Assembly: GCF_900074915.1 (NCBI RefSeq)
Contig: NZ_LT222319.1
Span: 4,745,001 to 4,809,000 of the forward strand
Direction: 5' to 3'
Source: Pseudomonas cerasi
GTDB lineage: Bacteria > Pseudomonadota > Gammaproteobacteria > Pseudomonadales > Pseudomonadaceae
DNA length: 64,000 bases
Position numbers and translations under genes: made by a program. The notes below the pieces were generated by a model. It had not been told where the DNA came from. It saw only the letters and a program-made list of their open reading frames with translations, and did not search any database. Below are positions 19,305-26,888 of this stretch, in pieces (within the stretch, counting starts at the first letter, position 1; each line of letters opens with the position of its first letter).

Positions 19305-21446
19305 TTGCCCACTTTAACGCCTCTGTCGTCATCCAGTCTCGCTCCAGACAGTGCGACCAGGTCTTTGCGTGGGTCAGTGAAAGGCATGCTGGCGGGCCTG
19401 GTTCTGGTGGTGCTTGCCCTGTTGCTCTGGCAACTGATCGAGCAGTTCCACCAGACCCAGGAACGTCAGCGTCAGCGCAGTCTGGAGTACAGCGTCCAAC
19501 TGTCCGACCGGATGAGTCTGAACATGGCGCTCAAGGCGCAGATCGCCATGAACCTGCTGGACGAGGCACTATCCGCCGGGGAGCGACTGGAGCAGTCGAC
19601 CACGCTGGTGAACCTGCGCACTGCCCTGCCCGCGCTGCGCAGCGTCGCTCGCCTGAACCGGGAGGGTGAAATTGTCAATGACAGCGCCGAGGCCTCGCGC
19701 GACAGTGAGTTTCTTGAACAGGCCATGAAACAGGCGCGAGGTCGCCCCTACTTCTATACCGGCTCGGAAGACGGCAACCAGATTTATATACTGATTCGCC
19801 TGGGCAACGGCGTGAGCGGCGATTACTGGGCATTGCGCGTGGCCCCCGAAGCCTTGAAGGAACTTGCCAGCCAGCCGGCTCAGGACTTTCAGCACCTGTG
19901 GCGTCTTGAACAGCGCAAGACGCAGCGGGTCATTCTCCATGAACCGGTGCCCGCCAACGAAGCGGAGAGTGGCCTGTCCGATACCATTCTGCTTCAACCA
20001 CTGAGCAATAGTGACTGGCAACTGCGGGGGCTGTTCGACACCTACAAGGCGCGCAGCAAACTGCTCGCGCCACTGATCGGCAAGTGCCTGATCGGCCTGC
20101 TGCTGTCGATCCTGCCGCTGATCGCGCTGATGAGCCTGCGCAGGCGCCAGCGCCAGATGCTGCAGAGCCGACGCCGCTATCGGGATATCTTCGAGGGCGC
20201 GGGCGTCGCCATCTGTGTCATGGACATGTCCGGCCTTCAGGAGCAACTTGAAGCACTCGAGGTCAGCACCGGCGAGGACTTCGAGCGCCTGCTCAAAAGC
20301 CAGCCAGCCGCTCTGAAACGCCTTTTGCAGCAATTGCGCATCAGCGAACTCAATGAAGTCGCCCTGAGCCTGCTGGACATCGAGCACCGCGAACAGGCAT
20401 GGCAACCGTTGATCGAGGGCGAGTCGCGCTCGCGTCCGGGCGTCGGCATTCCGATCATCCAAGCGGTGCTTTCCGGACAGCCACGACTGGAACTGGAAAT
20501 CTGCCTGACCCGTGCGGGTGGTCATGACCAGCACCTGTGGCTGGTCATGCGCCTGCCCGAGACACGCAGTGACTTCGATGCGGTGATTCTCAGTATTGGC
20601 GATATCACCAGCCGCAAACAGGTCGAGCTGTCGTTGCTGGACCGCGAGAGCTTCTGGTCCGACGTGGTACGAACCGTACCGGACCATTTGTACGTTCAGG
20701 ATGTGCTCAGCCAGCGGGTGATCTACAGCAACCACCACTTTGGCTATACGCTGGGTTACAACAAGTCAGAACTGCACGCCATGGGCGAGTTCTTCTGGGA
20801 AGTCCTGCTGCACCCCGACGACGCCCGAAACTATCAGGACATGCGCCTGCGCCAGCGTCACCACGGGCACAATGAATTACTGCAACGCGTGTTGCGCTTT
20901 CGGGACCGCGAGAGCAACTGGCGGTCCTTCGACATTCGCGAGCAGGCACTGGCCTGGGACGAAGAAGACCGGGTCACGCGTATCATCGGCATTGCCAAGG
21001 ACATTACCGAACAGGTCGCGTCCAGCCAGTCGCTGCGTGACAGCGAACAGCGTTACCGCATGCTGGCCGAAAGCATCAGTGATGTGATTTTCTCCACCGA
21101 CGGCCGGTTGGCAGTCAACTACGTCAGCCCTTCGGTAGAACGTGCGTTGGGCTACAGCGCCGAGTGGATCCTGCAGAACGGCTGGTCCGCCGCCATTGCC
21201 AACCCCCAGCAAACAGTCGGTTTTGATGCACTCATGGGCCGCATCGACAAGGTCCTCGACAAACCTCAGGAACTCGCCAGGCTGCGCGAAGAAGTCACCA
21301 CCAGAATGTTTCTGTTCGACTGCCTGCGTGCCGACGGTCGCAAGATTCCGGTGGAGCTGCGCGTTGTCCTGGTGTGGGGCGAAAACGGCAACTTTGAAGG
21401 CATCTTCGGGGTAGGCCGCGACATCAGTCAGCAGCGTCGGGCCTAG
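19305..21446 (+). CDS. morA: MorA N-terminal part (membrane sensor and PAS domains), ended by an in-frame amber codon
   Basis: 713 aa. The TTG start has AGGAA eight bases upstream. A membrane helix at about residues 28-45 (MLAGLVLVVLALLLWQLI) and another at about 253-275 enclose a periplasmic sensor region. Several PAS/PAC units follow; PAC ends show GDITSRKQVELSLLDRE, GIAKDITEQVASSQSLRD and GVGRDISQQRRA. The frame stops at TAG 21444-21446 in the linker where homologues read 'RRAE..LR'. The same frame continues at 21447 into PAS-GGDEF-EAL, so the two halves form one 1278-residue protein if the codon is read as sense. The glyA-cobW-cstA-mapZ-radA context matches P. aeruginosa PA4601. As it stands it would be a membrane sensor without an output domain. 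Confidence 0.85.
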   Translation: MPTLTPLSSSSLAPDSATRSLRGSVKGMLAGLVLVVLALLLWQLIEQFHQTQERQRQRSLEYSVQLSDRMSLNMALKAQIAMNLLDEALSAGERLEQSTTLVNLRTALPALRSVARLNREGEIVNDSAEASRDSEFLEQAMKQARGRPYFYTGSEDGNQIYILIRLGNGVSGDYWALRVAPEALKELASQPAQDFQHLWRLEQRKTQRVILHEPVPANEAESGLSDTILLQPLSNSDWQLRGLFDTYKARSKLLAPLIGKCLIGLLLSILPLIALMSLRRRQRQMLQSRRRYRDIFEGAGVAICVMDMSGLQEQLEALEVSTGEDFERLLKSQPAALKRLLQQLRISELNEVALSLLDIEHREQAWQPLIEGESRSRPGVGIPIIQAVLSGQPRLELEICLTRAGGHDQHLWLVMRLPETRSDFDAVILSIGDITSRKQVELSLLDRESFWSDVVRTVPDHLYVQDVLSQRVIYSNHHFGYTLGYNKSELHAMGEFFWEVLLHPDDARNYQDMRLRQRHHGHNELLQRVLRFRDRESNWRSFDIREQALAWDEEDRVTRIIGIAKDITEQVASSQSLRDSEQRYRMLAESISDVIFSTDGRLAVNYVSPSVERALGYSAEWILQNGWSAAIANPQQTVGFDALMGRIDKVLDKPQELARLREEVTTRMFLFDCLRADGRKIPVELRVVLVWGENGNFEGIFGVGRDISQQRRA

Positions 21447-21458
21447 AAAGACCTGCGC

Positions 21459-23141
21459 ATGGCTGCCACGGTATTCGAGCATTCCACATCCGCCATCCTG
21501 ATTACCGACCCCGCCGGCTATATCGTGCAGGCCAACGAGGCCTTTACCCGCGTCAGTGGCTATGAAGTAGCTCAGGTGCTCGATCAGTTGCAGGGCATGC
21601 TCACCGTGGAAGCCGAACAGGAAACCCGTCTGCGCCATATCCTCAGGCAACTGAACGGACAAGGCACGTGGGAAGGTGAAATCCGGCTCAAGCGGCGTAA
21701 CGGCGAACACTATCCGGCCTGGGTCGGCATTACCGCGGTCCTCGACGATGAAGGCGATCTGGCCAGCTACGTGTGCTTCTTCAGCGATATCAGCGAGCGC
21801 AAGGCCAGCGAGGACCGTATCCACCGCCTGGCCTACTACGGCGCGCTGACTCATCTGCCCAACCGCACCCTGTTTCAGGATCGTCTGCACTCGGCGCTGC
21901 AGCATGCCGAGCGCCAGCAGGCCTGGGTCGTGCTGATGTTCCTCGACCTCGACCGTTTCAAACCGATCAACGATTCCCTGGGCCATGCCGCTGGCGACCG
22001 GATGCTGCAGGAAATGGCCACGCGGCTGCTTGCCTGTGTGTCGGTGGATGACACCGTGGCCCGCATGGGCGGGGATGAATTCACCCTGCTGCTGGAACCG
22101 GATGAAACCCGTGAAGCCGCGCTGAGCCGCGCCATTCACGTTGCCGAACGCATTCTGACCAGCCTGATCACACCGTTCGTGCTGGAAGGCCGCGAGTTCT
22201 TTGTGACCGCCAGTATCGGCATCGCCCTCAGCCCGCAGGACGGCAAGGAACTCAGCCAGTTGATGAAGAACGCCGACACGGCGATGTATCACGCCAAAGA
22301 GCGTGGCAAGAACAACTTCCAGTTCTATCAGGCGGACATGAACGCCACCGCGCTGGAGCGTCTGGAGCTGGAAAGCGACTTGCGCCACGCCCTGGAGCAG
22401 AAGGAGTTCACCCTCTTCTACCAACCGCAGTTCAGCGGCGACGGCAAACGCCTGACAGGCGCGGAAGCCCTGCTGCGCTGGCGCCATCCACGCCGCGGGC
22501 TGGTGCCGCCCAACGACTTCATCCCGGTGCTCGAAGAGCTCGGGCTGGTCGTAGAGGTAGGCGATTGGGTCCTGGCCGAAGCCTGCCGCCAACTCAAACA
22601 CTGGCATCAGGAAAGGGTTCGCGTGCCCAAGGTGTCGGTCAACATCTCGGCGCGGCAGTTCTCGGACGGCCAGCTCGGCAAGCGCATCGCCCACATACTC
22701 GAACAGACCGGCCTGTCACCCGCCTGCCTGGAGCTGGAACTGACCGAAAGCATCCTGATGCGTGAGGTCAACGAGGCCATGCAGATACTCGACGGCCTCA
22801 AGAACCTCGGCCTGAGCATCGCTGTCGATGACTTCGGCACCGGCTACTCGTCGCTGAACTACCTCAAACAGTTCCCTATCGACGTGCTGAAGATCGACCG
22901 CACCTTCGTCGATGGCCTGCCATCCGGCGAGCAGGACGCCCAGATCGCCCGAGCCATCATCGCCATGGCGCACAGCCTGAACCTCTCGGTGATCGCCGAA
23001 GGCGTGGAGACCCATGAGCAACTGGAGTTTCTTCGCGAACACGACTGCGACGAAGTCCAGGGCTACCTGTTCGGCCGCCCGATGCCCCCCGCCCAGTTCG
23101 AAGCGCAATTCAGCAATGATGCGCTGTTCATGCTGGATTGA
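21459..23141 (+). CDS. morA: MorA C-terminal part: PAS-GGDEF-EAL c-di-GMP enzyme
   Basis: 560 aa in the same frame as the upstream half, separated by TAG plus four sense codons. PAS domain at residues about 1-115 (FEHSTSAILITDPAGYIVQA), then diguanylate cyclase with intact GGDEF at 204-208. At the I-site position the sequence is SVDD instead of RxxD, so product inhibition there is probably absent. The EAL phosphodiesterase has EALLRW from E336, VDDFGTGYSSL and a KIDRTFVDGL lysine, all catalytic-type motifs. ATG 21459 has only a weak AGAAAG upstream, so translation may need re-initiation after the upstream stop. MorA proteins control motility and biofilm; here the enzyme would be detached from its membrane sensor. 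Confidence 0.85.
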   Translation: MAATVFEHSTSAILITDPAGYIVQANEAFTRVSGYEVAQVLDQLQGMLTVEAEQETRLRHILRQLNGQGTWEGEIRLKRRNGEHYPAWVGITAVLDDEGDLASYVCFFSDISERKASEDRIHRLAYYGALTHLPNRTLFQDRLHSALQHAERQQAWVVLMFLDLDRFKPINDSLGHAAGDRMLQEMATRLLACVSVDDTVARMGGDEFTLLLEPDETREAALSRAIHVAERILTSLITPFVLEGREFFVTASIGIALSPQDGKELSQLMKNADTAMYHAKERGKNNFQFYQADMNATALERLELESDLRHALEQKEFTLFYQPQFSGDGKRLTGAEALLRWRHPRRGLVPPNDFIPVLEELGLVVEVGDWVLAEACRQLKHWHQERVRVPKVSVNISARQFSDGQLGKRIAHILEQTGLSPACLELELTESILMREVNEAMQILDGLKNLGLSIAVDDFGTGYSSLNYLKQFPIDVLKIDRTFVDGLPSGEQDAQIARAIIAMAHSLNLSVIAEGVETHEQLEFLREHDCDEVQGYLFGRPMPPAQFEAQFSNDALFMLD

Positions 23142-23279
23142 GGGCGAGCTTCGCTCCCCGGCCATCGTCCATTTGAACGATAGCCGAACCCTTGAATATG
23201 AGTAGACTTGAGCCACTGCCTCGCACAGCGTCAATGACAGCGAGCGCTCTACCCATAACAAAGAACACAAGGGGGTAGC

Positions 23280-24272
23280 ATGATCAGCGATACAACGTCC
23301 CTGGACAGTGTTTCCTGTCAGGTCGTCGAAGCCTTGAACAAGGTGATTCTCGAGCTTCAGACCGAGGTCAGCAGCGCGTCGATCTCTACATTCCATCAAC
23401 AGGCGCTTGAGCGCGTGCGCGCACTGGTGCAGTTCGACAAGGCCTGGTGGGGAAGATCTACCTGGCGTGACAACTGGCCCGTCGAGCACAGTTCCTTTTT
23501 GCTGGGCCTGCCCAACGGTTACGCCGCCGAGTGGGAGCAACTCAAGACCTCGGACGCCAGCGTCGGCAGAATGCATCAGACACAGGGCGTCTGTCAGGTC
23601 ATTCACTGCACGGCAGCGAATGCACCTCCTGCGCTTGCCGACCTCGGTCGCCAATACGATCTTTGCTTCGCGCTGGGCATTGTCCTGACCGACCCTCACA
23701 CCCAGCAGGGCGTGCATCTGACGCTGTTTCGCTCGGCTGGCCACACGCCCTTCTCGCCCTTGGACAAACGCCTGATCGAGTGGCTGATGCCGCATCTGAT
23801 CGCCGCTGAACAGGCCAGTTATCTGCGTACGCTCACGACTCTGCGGGAAACTCAGGGCGCCTACGATGAGACCGCCATGGCGGTGAGCGATCGTTACGGC
23901 GTGCTGCTTTCCATGGAGCCTGCGTTCTCGTCGATGCTGGGCTCGGAATGGCCCGACAGACCGTCCAATCGTCTACCCCGACAGTGCAACCCTCAAGAGG
24001 GCTATTCGAGTCATAACCTGCACATCACGTCGCAGCCGGTGGGCGACCTCGTTCTATTGACGGCGCGGCGACGCAGCAGTCTGGAACTGTTGAGCACGCG
24101 CGAGCTTCAGGTTGCCCGAGGCTTTGCGGTCGGACAGACGTACAAGGAAGTCGCGCGCAACATCGGTGTATCCCCCTGCACCGTCCGGCACCACTTGAGA
24201 AAGATCTACAACAAGCTCGGTGTCACCCGTAAGGCGCAGATCGCCCAGTTACTGCATTTGACTGACGGCTGA
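23280..24272 (+). CDS. LuxR-family transcriptional regulator
   Basis: 330 aa, start supported by AAGGGGG before ATG 23280. The C-terminal ~65 residues form a LuxR/GerE helix-turn-helix (LLSTRELQVARGFAVGQTYK, then GVSPCTVRHHLRKIYNKLGV). The N-terminal 250 residues look like a GAF/PAS-type ligand domain rich in Trp and His, unlike acyl-homoserine-lactone receptors or REC domains (no phospho-Asp pocket). It precedes the porin-like gene and amidase in the same direction, 96 bases away, and may control them. The inducer is unknown. Confidence 0.85.
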   Translation: MISDTTSLDSVSCQVVEALNKVILELQTEVSSASISTFHQQALERVRALVQFDKAWWGRSTWRDNWPVEHSSFLLGLPNGYAAEWEQLKTSDASVGRMHQTQGVCQVIHCTAANAPPALADLGRQYDLCFALGIVLTDPHTQQGVHLTLFRSAGHTPFSPLDKRLIEWLMPHLIAAEQASYLRTLTTLRETQGAYDETAMAVSDRYGVLLSMEPAFSSMLGSEWPDRPSNRLPRQCNPQEGYSSHNLHITSQPVGDLVLLTARRRSSLELLSTRELQVARGFAVGQTYKEVARNIGVSPCTVRHHLRKIYNKLGVTRKAQIAQLLHLTDG

Positions 24273-24368
24273 CGCCAACGCGCTCTACCCCATTTCCGGT
24301 TTTTCCAATAACTGCCACCCCGCAAGGGAGGGCTGTGCTCGCCCATAAAAATAACAAGGCACTTACCG

Positions 24369-25305
24369 ATGTCATTAAAAAACCACTTCCTTAGCGCTTC
24401 AGGGCTCGCCATGGCGATCCTGTGGTTATCGTCCACGGCCTGTGCCACCGAAAATGCTGCGCCCACGACAGCTGCTGGCGTTTTCGACTTTGGCGCAGGC
24501 TTCATGCCGCCCACCACCCCCAATGGCACCGTCGGCCTGCGCATCAGCAACTACCACGCGGATGTCATCAAGGACAGCCACGGCAATGACAGCCCCAACG
24601 ACTTCCAGATCAACGTCCTGGCGATCGGCCTCGCCTACTTGCGAATGACCGAGCAGGAGTTTTTGGGTGCCCGCTATGGTTTCGCGGTGGTGCCGGTCTT
24701 TTTCAAGATGGATGCCGACCTGGGCGTGAACGTCGGGGGGCAGCGGGTATTCAGCGACAGTGCATCGCTGTTTCGTCAGGCGGACCTGCAAGTGGTGCCG
24801 ATCATCCTGAACTGGAAGCTCGCGCCTGGGCTGGGCATCAATACCCAACTGATGATTCAGGCGCCCACGGGGGACTACGACAAAAACCGTCTGGTCAGCC
24901 CTGGCACCCATCACTGGACGGTTTCTCCGCTGTTGAATGCGACCTACATTTCACCCGGCGGCTTCGAGGCTTCCTCAAGTTTCCAGATCGATATAAATGC
25001 GCGTAACCCCGACACCGATTATCGCAGTGGCGTTGAGTACCGACATGAGTTCGCAGTGGGCCAGCATGTCGGCGACTGGACCGTCGGCGTGGGAGGCTAC
25101 TACTACCGGCAGCTGTCGGACGACGACGCGCCGGGGCTGACCCGCGGCAATCGCGCCCGGGTAATCGCCGCAGGCCCTGCAGTAAGTTACTTCAAACCCG
25201 GCGCCGGGCTGCCCCCCCATCTGGTTGCACGCCTACAAGGAGTTCGACGCCCACAACCGTGCCGAGGGCTACACCGTGGCGCTGCGTACCGGCATCAGCT
25301 TTTAA
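24369..25305 (+). pseudogene. phenol-degradation-type (MetA-like) outer-membrane protein gene, frameshifted at a C7 tract
   Basis: Begins MSLKNHFLSASGLAMAILWL, a signal peptide ending near ACA-TENAAP. A beta-strand-rich body with alternating aromatics follows, with features typical of the PF13557 'phenol MetA degradation' outer-membrane family (QAPTGDYDKN, SPLLNATYISPGG). The reading frame is correct up to 25211. The run of seven C at 25212-25218 puts the remainder out of frame. With six C the protein continues IWLHAYKEFDAHN and ends TVALRTGISF at TAA 25303-25305, a natural C-terminal Phe for a barrel. Unshifted, the frame runs into the amidase. Probably a substrate channel for the amidase pathway (inference). 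Confidence 0.8.
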
Positions 25306-25349
25306 GTGGCGCGCGTAACGCGACGACACGCTTTCAATCCTGGAGACCA

Positions 25350-26804
25350 TCGATGAAAGACCTGCACGAATTATTCAATACGCTGGACGGCCGTGGCCTG
25401 GCAACACTGGTACGCAATGGCGAGGTGAGCCCCGGCGAGCTGCTGGAAACCGCCATCGCACGGGTCGAGCAGGTCGAGCCCGGCCTGAACGCCGTCAGCG
25501 AAAGGCTTTACGATCAGGCGCGCAGCCAGGCGAGCGGGAGTAGCGTCAGACAGGGCGTCATGGCAGGCGTACCGACCCTGGTGAAAGACATGTTCACCCC
25601 GATGACCGGGGCACGGATGACCAGTGGCTCGCATGCGCTGGGCGAGTTTCGCCCAGACATCGACTGCGAAATCGTCAGTCGGCTGCGTCATGCAGGCTGC
25701 CAACTGATCGGCACGACCACCGCTCCAGAATTCGGCGTGTCCTGCAGCACCGAATCGCAACGCTTCGGCGCGACCCGCAACCCCTGGAATCCGCAACACA
25801 GCGCGGGCGGTTCCAGTGGGGGCGCAGCCGCTCTGGTTGCGGCACGCGCCATCCCTTTCGCGCATGGCAACGATGGCGGCGGCTCGCTTCGCGTACCGGC
25901 CTCCTGCTGTGGCGTATTCGGCTTCAAGCCATCACGCGGCCTGCTGCCTTCAGGCCCGATGGTCGGCGAGGGCTGGGCAGGCCTGAGCACCGCTCACGCG
26001 ATTACCCTGTCGGTAGGCGACAGCGCCGCCCTGCTCGACGCCACTGCCGGGAGTGACCTGGGGGCTCCCTACGCCGCGCCCATGCCAGCGACGCCCTTTG
26101 CACACGCCGCAGGACGCGATCCCAAGCGTCTGAAAATCGCCCTGATCTCGGCAATATCGCCGTGGCCGGCAGAACCGGAGGCCTTGGCTGCACTGCAACA
26201 CACTGCGGCCTTGCTGGAGGCGCTCGGGCATTACGTGGTCCCGGCGACGTTGCCGGTCCGGCTGCCTGAATTCCTCGACGCGACGTTCGACATCATCGGT
26301 TCACACACCCAGGGCTACCTCGATCTGCTGGGCAAAATGCGCGGCTTCCCGGTCGCCATGGACGAACTGGAGCCGCGCACCCGTGTCATTCTGCGCGAAC
26401 GCGGGCAACTGCCTGCGACACGCTACATTTCCGCGGTCGAGTCGATGCATGCACTGGGCCGGGCGATGGCCGGTTTCTTCGAAGAGTACGATATTGTTCT
26501 CACCCCGACGCTCAACCGCGCGCCACCCCGCCTGGGAGAACTGGTCTTCGATGACGACAGCCGGTCCCTGCAGGACTTCATCGCGCTTTCGCACAGCTAC
26601 TCGCCCTACACGGCGATCTTCAACGCGACTGGCCAGCCAGCCATGTCCGTGCCCCTCTATTGGACAGCCGATTCGCTGCCGCTGGGTTCTCACTTTGCCG
26701 CGCGGTTTGGCGACGAACTGACCTTGCTGAGCCTTGCCGGGCAACTGGAGCGCGCCCAGCCGTGGGCCGCACGCAGGCCGCCGTTAAACGCTTGCGCGGG
26801 TTGA
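25350..26804 (+). CDS. amidase-signature-family hydrolase
   Basis: 484 aa from ATG 25350, with GGAGA six bases upstream. It shares its frame with the shifted upstream porin frame but has its own start. The amidase-signature triad is complete: Lys79 in TLVKDMF, cis-Ser155 in AGGSSGGAAALV, and nucleophile Ser179 in GGGSLRVPA. The 24-residue spacing between the serines equals that in FAAH and peptide amidase. It lacks GatA context (no gatB or gatC), so it is a catabolic amide hydrolase of unknown substrate rather than part of the tRNA amidotransferase. No signal peptide. The neighbouring LuxR regulator and porin-like gene suggest a small uptake/catabolism unit. Confidence 0.9.
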   Translation, partial: SMKDLHELFNTLDGRGLATLVRNGEVSPGELLETAIARVEQVEPGLNAVSERLYDQARSQASGSSVRQGVMAGVPTLVKDMFTPMTGARMTSGSHALGEFRPDIDCEIVSRLRHAGCQLIGTTTAPEFGVSCSTESQRFGATRNPWNPQHSAGGSSGGAAALVAARAIPFAHGNDGGGSLRVPASCCGVFGFKPSRGLLPSGPMVGEGWAGLSTAHAITLSVGDSAALLDATAGSDLGAPYAAPMPATPFAHAAGRDPKRLKIALISAISPWPAEPEALAALQHTAALLEALGHYVVPATLPVRLPEFLDATFDIIGSHTQGYLDLLGKMRGFPVAMDELEPRTRVILRERGQLPATRYISAVESMHALGRAMAGFFEEYDIVLTPTLNRAPPRLGELVFDDDSRSLQDFIALSHSYSPYTAIFNATGQPAMSVPLYWTADSLPLGSHFAARFGDELTLLSLAGQLERAQPWAARRPPLNACAG

Positions 26805-26844
26805 TGCGAAGGGATTATTGGCGGTGATGGTGGTAAGCCAGGCA

Positions 26845-26875
26845 AGACCACCGCCTGCGTTGCTGGCGGTGGTCT
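26845..26875. terminator. 11-bp hairpin between amidase and hopAE1
   Basis: AGACCACCGCC and its exact complement around a nine-base loop lie between two convergent genes. No T run; a likely bidirectional terminator. Confidence 0.55.
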
Positions 26876-26888
26876 ACCGGCTACAGGC

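Noticed and set aside
24369..26804. A natural porin-amidase fusion protein
   Set aside because: The joining segment is out-of-frame porin sequence produced by the C7 tract, and the amidase has its own ribosome binding site and start at 25350.
25350..26804. GatA subunit of the glutamyl-tRNA amidotransferase
   Set aside because: The triad is shared by all amidase-signature enzymes; there is no gatB or gatC nearby and the context is a porin-like gene and a regulator.
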